Source: Geomobilibacter sp964432205 (GTDB taxonomy: Bacteria > Desulfobacterota > Desulfuromonadia > Geobacterales > DSM-12255). From it: a stretch of DNA of 64,000 nucleotides. Each line of letters begins with the position of its first letter. The stretch's first letter is position 1. Location of the stretch: positions 1-64,000 of the forward strand of contig CAYSMK010000010.1 of the NCBI GenBank assembly GCA_964432205.1, read 5' to 3'. Both the position numbers and the translations under genes were made by a program. The notes beneath the pieces were generated by a model that saw only the letters and a list, made by a program, of their open reading frames with translations, searched no databases and was not told where the DNA came from. Positions 41,143 to 49,829 of the stretch are shown piece by piece.

Positions 41143-42105
41143 CTACGATAGCGACTGCAGCTTCCCGACCTGGGTATTGACGACATGGGGGGTGATCGTC
41201 TTCTGCGGGACATAGTCGGGGAATTTGGTGCGCAGATGACTGAGAAGGGAGTCCGTCCCTTCCCTGAAGATGATGTCGGCGATCCTGATCCTTCCCAGAC
41301 CTTCCGCTTTTTCCCGGTACCAGTAGAGGACCGCTTCGAGGAAACTCACCACCATATCCGCCGGAAGGAAGAGGGCGAAGACGCTCCCCAGCACGGGGTG
41401 ATGCCCCCCCTTGCCGCCGATCCGGACCTGATACCCTTTCCGGGCTGCCGTCCAGGCCTCGGTGGGACAGACTTTGACGCAATTGCCGCAGTAGATGCAG
41501 TTTTCGCCAAAGAAGACCGGTCTGTTGTCCGTGCCCATTTCGATTGCTCCCTCACCGCACGACTTGGCGCAGAGCCCGCACCCGATGCAGCCTTCCCTGT
41601 TGAGCTCAGGCCGGATTGCTCCCTGAAAACCGACGTCGTTCATGTTCGATTTGAAGCAGTCGATGGGACAGCCGGAAAAGCTGATCTTGAATTTATGGTG
41701 GTCGGTCGGTATGCCGAACAGCTTCTCGTTGACCTCCAGGGCCGAGGCCTGGGAATCCATCAGGCCGTTGGGGTTGTATTCGCACCCGCCGCAGGCAGTC
41801 GGCACCCGCACGCGTGCTCCACACGAAGCGACCTTTTGCCCCCCCTCGGACAGCTCCTTGACGATCCCGTCGAAATCCCTGAAGTTCACATGGATCATCT
41901 CCACCGACTGGCGGACCGAGAGATGGACAAATTCAACGCCGTAGTTTTCCGCTACCTCGGCGATTTTCTTCATGCGGGCGATGGGGAGCCGCCCACCGGG
42001 CACGCTGAGCCGGACGGTGAACCGGTCCTTGCCCCGTTCCTTGATGAACCCGCCGGTCTTGAGATTTTCCAGATTGATGGTCGTCGTTTCGGTCTGTTCT
42101 GTCAT
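41143..42105 (-). CDS. Small siroheme/4Fe-4S sulfite or nitrite reductase (AsrC-like)
   Basis: 320 residues. N-terminal ferredoxin-like half (RFTVRLSVPGGRLPIARMKKIAEVAENYG). Siroheme-4Fe-4S ligands lie in TACGGCEYN and SFSGCPIDCFKSN. A 2x4Fe-4S ferredoxin insert follows (CIGCGLCAKSCGEGAIEM, CIYCGNCVKVCPTEAW), then a C-terminal helical part. Size and layout are those of the single-chain AsrC/Fsr-C type reductases. It reduces sulfite or nitrite by six electrons. Next to the nar genes, nitrite is plausible, sulfite equally so. The start chosen has GAGGA ahead. Confidence 0.75.
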   Translation of the reverse strand: MTEQTETTTINLENLKTGGFIKERGKDRFTVRLSVPGGRLPIARMKKIAEVAENYGVEFVHLSVRQSVEMIHVNFRDFDGIVKELSEGGQKVASCGARVRVPTACGGCEYNPNGLMDSQASALEVNEKLFGIPTDHHKFKISFSGCPIDCFKSNMNDVGFQGAIRPELNREGCIGCGLCAKSCGEGAIEMGTDNRPVFFGENCIYCGNCVKVCPTEAWTAARKGYQVRIGGKGGHHPVLGSVFALFLPADMVVSFLEAVLYWYREKAEGLGRIRIADIIFREGTDSLLSHLRTKFPDYVPQKTITPHVVNTQVGKLQSLS

Positions 42106-42137
42106 GTCATCCTCTTCGAGCTGGTTGTGAAATATCT

Positions 42138-42827
42138 CTACGGTCTTTTGCGCACGGTAAGCAGGTCGGAAATCTCTTCCTGCATGGCGTTGGTATCGAT
42201 GTGTGCCGCCAGTAACAGCCCTCCCCAGCTCTTTTTCCCGTTTTTTACCTCTAGATGGATCTGCCTGGCCGGTTTGCGGGTCTTGGTGGCGATGAGAGCA
42301 GCGATGATTACCTCCTGGTTCGAGGCCCAATTCTTGCGCATGGCTGCCAGTTCGACGTCGTCGATCAATCGGTACCCGACGAGCAGATCGTCAACTACCT
42401 CCCGGGCAAGAGACTCACTGGAGGCCGCAGCATGCAGTTCCTTCGCAAAGCGGGGAGGGAGGGCGTTTGCGCCAATGCCCGAGGTGGCGGCGGCCTCCTT
42501 CCAGCTCTCCTTTGCCTTCCTGGTTTCCAGCAGGGACTCTGCCGACAGCCCTGTCCGGGAAGCGAGCCAGTAGGCAACCCAGAGGTCGTCAGCGGATGTG
42601 CCCTTCTGCTTCTTCATCACGATCGTCCTCTTGTCCGCATGTAAGACGAGGGCGAGGAAGGAGTTCTGTGTGGTGGCCAGAAAATAGGGGTCGGCCGCTG
42701 CGGGACGCTTTGCGTCGTACGAGCGTTCCGTGAAGCAATGACAGGTGATTGCCGGTATGGCCAGCGCAGGCAGGGGGAGGGTGAACAAGAGTATCAGGGC
42801 GAGAAGACAGGGTTTCATTTTGAGCAT
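42138..42827 (-). CDS. Secreted protein of unknown function
   Basis: 229 residues with a clean signal peptide (CLLALILLFTLPLPALA), a mature start IPAITCHCFTERSYD with a CHC pair, and otherwise helical sequence with no membrane helices. It precedes the siroheme reductase by 32 bases, so the two may be one operon. The CHC motif could bind a metal or heme. No family recognised. Confidence 0.6.
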   Translation of the reverse strand: MLKMKPCLLALILLFTLPLPALAIPAITCHCFTERSYDAKRPAAADPYFLATTQNSFLALVLHADKRTIVMKKQKGTSADDLWVAYWLASRTGLSAESLLETRKAKESWKEAAATSGIGANALPPRFAKELHAAASSESLAREVVDDLLVGYRLIDDVELAAMRKNWASNQEVIIAALIATKTRKPARQIHLEVKNGKKSWGGLLLAAHIDTNAMQEEISDLLTVRKRP

Positions 42828-42894
42828 GACGTATCCTGTTACGGGTGTATGGCATTGTCCTTCTGGCAGCTTGTCTCGGAAAGTGCAAAGATCT

Positions 42895-42922
42895 GCCTGA
42901 CAGGGAGCATTCCCTGTCAGGC
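42895..42922. terminator. Perfect bidirectional hairpin terminator
   Basis: GCCTGACAGGGA/TCCCTGTCAGGC with a four-base loop, placed between the secreted CHC protein and the DUF6448-like gene. The T run is weak. Confidence 0.65.
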
Positions 42923-42969
42923 AATGTTCCTACCGTATCACTATTTCAACCCGATGCGTGCAGTTGCAT

Positions 42970-43587
42970 TCAGTGTTTTGAGTGACCCGGTTCTGCATGC
43001 TCGGTGTGTTCGCCATGTGCGCCTTTGCCGGTCGCATCCTGGTGGAGACGTTCAACATAATGGGTGAACGTGACATAGGCTTCCACAAATTCCCGCCCCT
43101 GCTTGACGCTCTCGTCCTTGTGCTTGTACGTCGCTGCTGCATGCGCGTAACGCTCCTTGATGCCGGCCGCAATGTCCTCGGTAATCAGTTTCACCAGTGC
43201 GTCGGATGAACCGCTTGCCAGGGCCTTATCCGCTTCGGCAACGGCCGGCTCAACTGCACCGGCAGGTTTCAGGCCGGTAAATGGCGCCCCTTCGCCTTTG
43301 CGATGGATTTTGACAAGGGTCTCGAAGAATGTATGCTCGGCAGCCTCACGACTCTTTGCCTTGCCGGCAAGCACTTTCTGGAAGGCGGCTCGAACGGCAT
43401 GTTCATCCTTCGGTTTTACCCATTTGAGAACCGGGGTGATATCCTTACCATCGATGGCCTTTCGGGCATCCTGAATGACCGGTCCGTCAAGGGTGTCGCA
43501 GTGTGCTGACGCATCGCGCGGGATGGCAAGAAACAGAGCCACAAACGTCGAAATTCCCAATAAGCCTATTTTTATGGGGTTTAACAT
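42970..43587 (-). CDS. Secreted DUF6448-like protein, His-rich C-terminus
   Basis: 205 residues: a signal peptide (LLGISTFVALFLAIPRDASA), mature start HCDTLDGPVIQDARKAI as in DUF6448 proteins, a helical body, and a C-terminal tail rich in His (HGEHTEHAEPGHSKH) suited to bind metal. Periplasmic; function unknown. Follows the small secreted-protein gene at 43642 by 54 bases, probably in one operon. Confidence 0.7.
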   Translation of the reverse strand: MLNPIKIGLLGISTFVALFLAIPRDASAHCDTLDGPVIQDARKAIDGKDITPVLKWVKPKDEHAVRAAFQKVLAGKAKSREAAEHTFFETLVKIHRKGEGAPFTGLKPAGAVEPAVAEADKALASGSSDALVKLITEDIAAGIKERYAHAAATYKHKDESVKQGREFVEAYVTFTHYVERLHQDATGKGAHGEHTEHAEPGHSKH

Positions 43588-43641
43588 GGTGTTATCTCCT
43601 GTTTAATGTGGTGACAGACAACTCACCGTGAGCTTGGAATA

Positions 43642-44028
43642 CTATGCATACTCTGCCAAGACCGCCCTGTACGTATGCGGAGCCGTCCTGGCCGTTCTGG
43701 ATGTAGCATGATGTTTCGGGGGGAACTCGATGGGATCACCATGCCCGGGAAGCACGGTGCCTTTGTCTGATGCCGTGAGTGAAGAAATGGCATGTGAGTG
43801 ATCAAGAGCCAGGCCGGATGGCATGTCGCACGGAGCGTCCAGTTCGCGGCAGTGGGCACTCTGCCGTTGGTCATCCTGTGACTCGCGGCCGGAATCGGCG
43901 CTCTCATCAGTGCAGACAAATCCTGTGTGGCTTGTCCCGATGGAATCCATCAGTTCAAAGAAGTAGGCAGGCCCATATACCGGCAGGCATAGCTGAACCA
44001 AAAGCAGTAGTATCGTCAGGAGCTGCAT
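43642..44028 (-). CDS. Small secreted or membrane-anchored protein of unknown function
   Basis: 128 residues, an N-terminal hydrophobic segment (MQLLTILLLLVQLCLPVYG) then a low-complexity hydrophilic chain with several Cys and His (SAHCRELDAPCDMPSG, DHSHAISS). GGAGG lies before the ATG. An FNR-type box lies about 60 bases upstream, suggesting anaerobic or nitrogen-oxide control together with the downstream DUF6448-like gene. Confidence 0.5.
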   Translation of the reverse strand: MQLLTILLLLVQLCLPVYGPAYFFELMDSIGTSHTGFVCTDESADSGRESQDDQRQSAHCRELDAPCDMPSGLALDHSHAISSLTASDKGTVLPGHGDPIEFPPKHHATSRTARTAPHTYRAVLAEYA

Positions 44029-44086
44029 GCTTCCTCCGTGTAACCGTGCGGTGAGCTCGATGATATACGAAGAAGTTCTCAGGTCT

Positions 44087-44100
44087 TTGACCCAAGTCAA
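44087..44100 (-). promoter_or_regulatory. CRP/FNR-family box, second copy
   Basis: TTGACCCAAGTCAA, same arms as the nar box at 41002. Centred about 65 bases ahead of the secreted-protein start, a normal activator distance. Confidence 0.6.
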
Positions 44101-44224
44101 GACAGGGAATTGAGGAGCCACGATGTTGGGCGAAAATCGAGGGGAGGGGAGATAAGGGGTACGTCTGAACCGAGCCGGTGCGGCAGCTGAAGAAGAGATG
44201 AACCGTGTTCATCCCCGTAACGGG

Positions 44225-45175
44225 CTACTTTCCGACAACGGACCTGAACTTATCGAACAGTTCGGCGTTGAAGGTTCTACCAGCCTCGCTCTGCATGATC
44301 CGGATCGCTTCATCGTGGGATGAGGCCTTGCGGTGCGGTCGGTCGGACGTCAAGGCGCAATAGATGTCACAGATGGCGGAGACCTGGGCGGAACGGGGTA
44401 TGTTGTTGCCGGTCAGCTTTGCCGGATATCCGCCGCCGTCCCAATGCTCGTGGTGATGCTTGATGACCGTGAGGGAAATCTCGCTGGCAAGACCGTTTTT
44501 CTCGACAAAATCATGGCCCAGGAGCGGGTGCCTCTTGACCATGTTGTATTCCACATTGCTCAACGCCTCGGGTTTCTCGAGGATTTCCGAGGAAAGGAAG
44601 GTCATGCCGATGTCGTGGAAAATCCCGCCGACGCCGATATCCAGCAGTTCATCCTGCTCAACGGTGAACAGTTTCTCGTGTACCACCATGGAAAGGGCCG
44701 CGACCTTGACGGAATGCGAAAGGATATACAGCCGGGCAGAGGCAATCTCTCGCATGAATTCAACAAGATTGCCGGTTTCAGTGATGAATTTCATCAGGTT
44801 TTTTATCAGCTTGCGGCAGCGGGAGAGCTTGGCGGCAACCTCATCCGTTTCGCCGAAAATTTCTGCCACATACTCCGCGGATATCTGGCTGAGGATCACA
44901 CATTTGTTTTGTTCGGTTATCTCCTTATTGTCAAGGAAACCGCTCAGATTGTCTTCCAGGTAGCTGGTAACATCTTTGAAGTCTTCAGTATTGACAAACA
45001 GATTCTGGGTGCCGCCCCGGGCCAACCGAAGCTGGTCAGCCGTGGTGAACGGCCGCTCGTGAGTCTTGTACAGGATGTAGTTCCCTCCCGCCCCCTTCAT
45101 GTAGAGGGCAACGGGCGGAAAAGTTTCAGGAATGATGCATTCCACAACAATAGGTTTATAGCTGAGGTCGGCCAT
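44225..45175 (-). CDS. HD-GYP domain protein (probable c-di-GMP phosphodiesterase)
   Basis: 316 residues. The N-terminal ~130 are DUF3391-like/unknown; the C-terminal HD-GYP domain shows HSVKVAALSMVVHEK, GIFHDIGMTFL (HD), HPLLGHDFVE, and HHHEHWDGGGYPAKLTGNNIP followed by CDIYCALTSDRPHRKA. The GYP signature is kept as GGGYP. Cytosolic; hydrolyses c-di-GMP. AAAGGAG precedes the ATG. No clear operon partners. Confidence 0.85.
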   Translation of the reverse strand: MADLSYKPIVVECIIPETFPPVALYMKGAGGNYILYKTHERPFTTADQLRLARGGTQNLFVNTEDFKDVTSYLEDNLSGFLDNKEITEQNKCVILSQISAEYVAEIFGETDEVAAKLSRCRKLIKNLMKFITETGNLVEFMREIASARLYILSHSVKVAALSMVVHEKLFTVEQDELLDIGVGGIFHDIGMTFLSSEILEKPEALSNVEYNMVKRHPLLGHDFVEKNGLASEISLTVIKHHHEHWDGGGYPAKLTGNNIPRSAQVSAICDIYCALTSDRPHRKASSHDEAIRIMQSEAGRTFNAELFDKFRSVVGK

Positions 45176-45340
45176 ATGACTCCTTTGTTCTGCACACAAA
45201 CGCCTTAGAGTACTCATTGCCGGGAGTGGTTGTCAATAGTGGGACGTTCGTCTCCAATTTTTGCGGAGAGAAGTTCACTGACATTTCTCATGGCGGTGGT
45301 GGGGATGGTGCAGGTGGGGCCGGACGCTGGTGATGGCACG

Positions 45341-45910
45341 TCAGGGGAACGTAGCCACCCCGAGTTCACCGCGCCGGTCGGTGAAGACAATCTCGGTTGC
45401 CTTGGTATCCGGGGTTCGGAGGTGTTTCAGAACCGCCTGCAGCTCTTCTTCCGAGGCCCCGTCCAGTTTTCGTTTAACGAAATAGAAGGTGTCGGTGATC
45501 CTGATGCCGTTGTTTCTGTATTCGCCGTAAAAGCGGTCAATCCCTTGTATGAGTTCGTCCATGGGCAGCATGGAAAGCTTGTAGCGCTTCAGGTCGTTGT
45601 ACTGCTCATGGCGTACGAAATTGAGCAGAGAGACGACTTCTCCGGCTGAGTAACGCTCCCGCTTGTTATGGGCCAGGTCGGCGTAATCCGAGTAGCGGGC
45701 CAAGGTTATCGTTTTGCTGTCGCCAAGGTAGCTGGGGACTTGATTGAAGCTGACATAGTCGGTAGCGGCCATGAAACCGGCCAGGAAGACCTTTTTCGTT
45801 GTCTGGCTCCACGATTTCCACAGGTATCCGTCCAGGTCGGCGGCTGGGGCGGCAGTAACCGTGGCGACAATGAGACAGAAGACGACTGAGAATGTGAGAA
45901 TAGGTTTCAT
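45341..45910 (-). CDS. Secreted protein of unknown function
   Basis: 189 residues with a signal peptide (ILTFSVVFCLIVATVTAAPAA) and a mature helical domain (LDGYLWKSWSQTTKKVFLAGFMAATDYVSFNQV, LNFVRHEQYNDLKRYKLSMLPMDELIQGIDRFYGEYRN). Pattern suggests a small periplasmic helical bundle. Weak ribosome site. No family recognised. Confidence 0.6.
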   Translation of the reverse strand: MKPILTFSVVFCLIVATVTAAPAADLDGYLWKSWSQTTKKVFLAGFMAATDYVSFNQVPSYLGDSKTITLARYSDYADLAHNKRERYSAGEVVSLLNFVRHEQYNDLKRYKLSMLPMDELIQGIDRFYGEYRNNGIRITDTFYFVKRKLDGASEEELQAVLKHLRTPDTKATEIVFTDRRGELGVATFP

Positions 45911-46024
45911 GGCTTGGTATTGATTGTGGTGCGACGCTTGGGTTTTTGTATATAGCACGGTCTCTATTATCATGCACTAATCTTGTGGTGCAAGAAGAAA
46001 CGTGCCGATACCATTGGGTGTTTA

Positions 46025-46056
46025 CAAAAAAGTCCCCGCCAGTAGCGGGGACTTTC
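46025..46056 (-). terminator. Intrinsic terminator of the dodecaheme cytochrome gene
   Basis: AAGTCCCCGC/GCGGGGACTT followed on the leftward strand by a T run (TTTTTTG), 56 bases after the stop. Confidence 0.8.
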
Positions 46057-46111
46057 TTAGACGTCCGCGGTGAGTTGAAGGCCTGCTGTTATCGTGGGTC
46101 CTGCAGCCGCC

Positions 46112-47128
46112 TTACATCTTGTGGCATTTTTCGCAGTCGCCGCTTGCGGAGAAGGCATCCTTGCCGTTGTGACAGGCGCCGCATGATTTACCTTTTTCCA
46201 TATCGCCCATGGTGTTCTTCTTGACGCCAGCCTTGAAGGGGAAGACCTTGATATGGCAGTCGGCACACTTGTACATCCCCAGGTGGATCTCGTGGCTGAA
46301 GTTGACGGGTCCCGAATCGGTCTTGAACGTTACCTGCCCGGGCCGGAACCCTTTGTGGCACTTGTCGCACTCACCGACCACGGTGAAGGCATCCTTGCTG
46401 TTATGGCAGCTGCCGCACGATTTTCCCTTTTCCATGTCGGTCATGGAGAAATGTCTGGCGCCGGCCTTGTAGGGGAATACTTTGGTATGACAGTCGGGGC
46501 ATTTGAACATGGCGGTGTGGACGGCGTGGCTGAAAAACGCGTCGTTGATCCCCTTGCTCTTGAAGGTGATATCCCGCAGTTTCAGCCCCTTGTGGCACCG
46601 GTCGCAGTTGCCGGCAACGGTGAAGGCGTTCTTGCCGTTGTGGCAGGCGCCGCAGGTCCGGCCTTTTTCCATCTGGGCCATGGTGACGGCCTTACCCTTG
46701 CCGTTGATCACCTTGCCGTCGTGGCAGCTGCGGCACTTGCCGCCGGTCTTGGCAATGTGGACGCTGTGGGAGAAGGTGGCGTCGGGAGCACCCTTGACCT
46801 TGTAACCGACGTCCTTGGGGCGCCCCTTGTGACAGCGAACGCATTCTTTCTCGTCGCTGACGCTGAACGCCTTGATGCCGGTGTGGCAGGCGCCGCACGA
46901 CTTGGTCCTTTCCATCTCCGCCATGGTGTAACGCCTGTGCTGTTTCAGATTGAAAATGGCATTGTGGCAGACCCGGCAGTTGTTGTTATATTTACTCAGG
47001 TGGAAATCGTGGCTGAAAACGACGGGATTGGCATTCTTGAATTTGAACTCGATTTCCTTGGTCTCCTTGGCCAGGGCCAAAGTGGGGAGAAGCAGGAAGA
47101 GACAGACGAAAATCAGGGAACGACGCAT
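46112..47128 (-). CDS. Dodecaheme c7-type cytochrome (GSU1996-like)
   Basis: 338 residues with a signal peptide (LIFVCLFLLLPTLALA) and twelve CxxCH motifs arranged as four repeats of three (for example CRVCH-CGACH-CVRCH), each repeat about 75 residues with internal repeats such as MEKGKSCGACHNGKDAF. This is the linear polymer of triheme c7 domains known from Geobacter GSU1996, a periplasmic electron store or wire. GGAG sits ten bases ahead of the ATG. Confidence 0.9.
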   Translation of the reverse strand: MRRSLIFVCLFLLLPTLALAKETKEIEFKFKNANPVVFSHDFHLSKYNNNCRVCHNAIFNLKQHRRYTMAEMERTKSCGACHTGIKAFSVSDEKECVRCHKGRPKDVGYKVKGAPDATFSHSVHIAKTGGKCRSCHDGKVINGKGKAVTMAQMEKGRTCGACHNGKNAFTVAGNCDRCHKGLKLRDITFKSKGINDAFFSHAVHTAMFKCPDCHTKVFPYKAGARHFSMTDMEKGKSCGSCHNSKDAFTVVGECDKCHKGFRPGQVTFKTDSGPVNFSHEIHLGMYKCADCHIKVFPFKAGVKKNTMGDMEKGKSCGACHNGKDAFSASGDCEKCHKM

Positions 47129-47245
47129 GGTTGGTCCACTCCTTTTACATTGGGCTCATCAATCATTAAAGCCGCAATACTATACACAGCGGGCAGATAT
47201 GCGTCAAACAAAAACCTTAAAGGGAAAGGTCGGAAGGGGCTATTC

Positions 47246-47791
47246 ATGAAAAGCAGGGGTGAGGTGATCGGCGGAGTTGTGTTGTTGTTGCTTGTGGCCG
47301 CAGCAGGACCTGCGCTCGGTCAGACCTACGAGTGGACCGACACGGGCGGCGTGGTGCATTTTACCGACAACCCGGACATGGTGCCGCCAAAATACCGGGG
47401 AACCGTTCGGGTCAGGGAGTCGCTGCGGGGTACCCTGGAGGAACAGTCCCCAAAACAGCAGCTGACACCGGGAACACTCGCCGAACCGCCCAAGGGGGAG
47501 CCGTTGTATGGGGGGAAGGCATTGTCCTGGTGGCAGAAGCGTTATCGGGACCTTACCGTAGAACGGCAGGGGGCGGTGGCGCGTCTGGAAGAGTTGAAGG
47601 GGAAGGAAACTGCGGTCAAACGGAAAAAACTGATTCTGCAAAGGGCCAGTGACCGTCTTGCCGTAAAGGATGTGCAGGAAGAGATTGTCGGCCAGGAGGA
47701 GCGGCTCAAGTCAATTGACGTAAAGATCGGGTCGCTGGAAGCTGACGCTCTCCGGGCCGGCGTTCCGCCACGCTGGCGCGAGCAGCCTTGA
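47246..47791 (+). CDS. DUF4124 domain secreted protein
   Basis: 181 residues. Signal peptide (VIGGVVLLLLVAAAGPALG), then the DUF4124 motif QTYEWTDTGGVVHFTDNPDMVPPKYRG, then a coiled-coil half (ERQGAVARLEELKGKETAVKRKKLILQRASDRLA...). Periplasmic; no activity known. GGAAGGGG precedes the ATG. Convergent with the lipoprotein gene. A second DUF4124 protein of like design lies at 59598. Confidence 0.75.
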   Translation: MKSRGEVIGGVVLLLLVAAAGPALGQTYEWTDTGGVVHFTDNPDMVPPKYRGTVRVRESLRGTLEEQSPKQQLTPGTLAEPPKGEPLYGGKALSWWQKRYRDLTVERQGAVARLEELKGKETAVKRKKLILQRASDRLAVKDVQEEIVGQEERLKSIDVKIGSLEADALRAGVPPRWREQP

Positions 47792-47799
47792 GTCTGAAG

Positions 47800-48357
47800 C
47801 TAACGGGTCTTCTTCTCCAGTTCGATGTCCAGGTGTTTGAGTTTTTCGATGTTCTGGTGAAGTTCCTTGTTTTCCTTGGCAAGGTCTTTGTTCTCCTTGA
47901 CAAGATTCTGGTTGGACGTCCGCAACTCCTTGTTGTCCCGGGTGACGGCGATGTTGAGGATCTTCAGGTTGCGCGCCTGTTTGCGCGCATCGTCGATGGA
48001 GCTGACGTATTCCAGGAGCGGCACTCCCTGCTTGGTCCAGGGGCTTTCCGGGTATTCGCGGATCATCCGCTCCAGTAGTGCGGTTGTCTGTGATGCGCCA
48101 TCCTTGCTGCTTTGGAGGCGAATGATTGCCAGGCGGAAAAGTGCCTCGTCGGTGATGCCGGAAACGCCCGCCTGCCTGGTTATCCCATCGAGGACAGCGG
48201 CGGCCGCATCCAGGTTGCCTTTCTCCAGATGGTCGATTGCCTCTGACAGACGGCGACCTTCGCTCAGCCGGTTCAGCAGGTTGCCGCCGGAACCGATGGA
48301 GGCACAACCGGTGAGGAGAAAGAGGAGAAGTGGGATCGTCAGAAAGGTACGTATCAT
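47800..48357 (-). CDS. Lipoprotein with C-terminal coiled coil
   Basis: 185 residues. Lipobox LLFLLTGCAS, a TPR-like central helical region (LEKGNLDAAAAVLDGI..., ERMIREYPESPWTKQG) and a heptad-rich tail (NKELRTSNQNLVKENKDLAKENKELHQNIEKL). Likely outer-membrane-anchored. The start overlaps the end of the GGDEF gene by four bases, so it is co-expressed with that sensor. Confidence 0.75.
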   Translation of the reverse strand: MIRTFLTIPLLLFLLTGCASIGSGGNLLNRLSEGRRLSEAIDHLEKGNLDAAAAVLDGITRQAGVSGITDEALFRLAIIRLQSSKDGASQTTALLERMIREYPESPWTKQGVPLLEYVSSIDDARKQARNLKILNIAVTRDNKELRTSNQNLVKENKDLAKENKELHQNIEKLKHLDIELEKKTR

Positions 48358-49682
48358 CGTGGCTGCTTTCGTCGGTTAATGAAATAGTTGCTGCCCGGTT
48401 GCCCCTTGGCGTAGTCCTTGAGCTGGGAGGCGGTTCTGGCGATGTCCACGGCCGAGCCGAATTCCCCGTGCTCGGAGACCACCACGGCGATCGAAATGGT
48501 CATGAGGGGAAAGACCCGGTCAACGCCATAGCGATCCGTCCCTTCGATGGCCCCCCGTTTCACGTCCTCGGCCGAATAGTGCTTGACGATCTCGGCGTCG
48601 AAGGCGGCGATGATCTCCTTGCAAACGGTTTCCATGGTCTCGCAGGTGAGAATGATGATGAAGTCGTCCCCCCCCACGTGCCCGACGAATGCCTCCTTGT
48701 CGCCAAACCGCTTGACCACGTCGAAGATCAGTTCGGCCGTGATCTTGATGACCTCGCTCGCCTTGACGTAGCCGTAGCGGTCGTTGTACGCCTTGAAGTT
48801 GTCCAGATCGCCATAGCAGACGGCAAAGGGGACGCCATCGTGGAGCCGTTTGGACAGGATTCGCTCGATGGCGATGTTTCCCGGCAGACGGGTCAGGGGG
48901 CTGGCGTCGAGGTTGACCTGCTCCAGGTCTTTCAGCCGCTTTGCCATCCGGGTGAAATCGAGGGAGAGGTCGCCGATTTCGTCGCCCGGCGGGATCTGGG
49001 GGTCGTAGTCGAACTCTCCTTCGGCGATCCGGTGGGTGGCCTTTTTCAGTTTGGCGATAGCCGACGAGATGTTGAAGATGGAGAGGGTTGCCACCAGAAT
49101 CGAAAGCAGGAAGCCGGTAAAGGAGAGGATGAGGGTCCAGCGGACCGTGGCCCGTTCTTTTTGGTCGGCTGCCAGCAGTTTTTCGTTCAGACGGATCTGT
49201 TCGTTGCCGGCAATGGTATCCAGGGTGTTGAGCACCCGGGTGGCTGAATCACGGAATCGGCTCTCTGCCGTAAGGGATCCGGCCAGGAGGTGGGCTACGT
49301 CACGACGGAACGTCTGGTAGAGTGAGGTAAGGGCCGCCAACTCCTGGTGTGACGTCGCTTCCGGGAAGGTGCGCAGTGTCTCCAGGAAGTCTCTTTCGCG
49401 TTTCTTGTAGAGATCGACGAATTCTCCGCTCTTCAGGATGGCATACTTGCTCGCGTACCGTTCCTGGGCAATGATCGACTCTCTCAGCTTGTTGACCGAG
49501 TCGACGACGGCCAGATCGCGTTTGGCGATCTCCCTGGCGGTCCGGTTCAGGGAGTAGAGTCCCAGGATGGAGAAGATCATGGCTGCCATGATGAAGAGTG
49601 TCATGGCGGCATAGCTTGCGACCAGCTTCTGGATCAGGGAGAATCGCTTTCGCGGTATGTTGTTGCTCTCGGCTCTGGACAT
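48354..49682 (-). CDS. Membrane-bound HAMP-GGDEF signalling protein
   Basis: 442 residues: TM1 (about 22-48), a helical periplasmic sensor (about 50-185), TM2 (about 187-208), HAMP (about 209-262) and a GGDEF-family domain. The site reads VGHVGGDDFIIIL, so the core is GGDDF instead of GGDEF; this may or may not cyclise GTP. The domain also has SPLTRLPGNIAIERIL and FKAYNDRYGYVKA, typical of the variant class. A lipoprotein is encoded downstream with overlap. Confidence 0.8.
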   Translation of the reverse strand: MSRAESNNIPRKRFSLIQKLVASYAAMTLFIMAAMIFSILGLYSLNRTAREIAKRDLAVVDSVNKLRESIIAQERYASKYAILKSGEFVDLYKKRERDFLETLRTFPEATSHQELAALTSLYQTFRRDVAHLLAGSLTAESRFRDSATRVLNTLDTIAGNEQIRLNEKLLAADQKERATVRWTLILSFTGFLLSILVATLSIFNISSAIAKLKKATHRIAEGEFDYDPQIPPGDEIGDLSLDFTRMAKRLKDLEQVNLDASPLTRLPGNIAIERILSKRLHDGVPFAVCYGDLDNFKAYNDRYGYVKASEVIKITAELIFDVVKRFGDKEAFVGHVGGDDFIIILTCETMETVCKEIIAAFDAEIVKHYSAEDVKRGAIEGTDRYGVDRVFPLMTISIAVVVSEHGEFGSAVDIARTASQLKDYAKGQPGSNYFINRRKQPR

Positions 49683-49829
49683 TGGCCGCCATTCTAGTGG
49701 AGTGACGGCTATAAGTCAATGAACAGACTGCCCAAACGGACTGCAAACGCCGCCGGAAGCCTGATTAGCGGTTGCGGGAGGGGGGAAGCTGTGGTATAAA
49801 AAAGCTCCAATTTAAACCAAGGAGCACCA

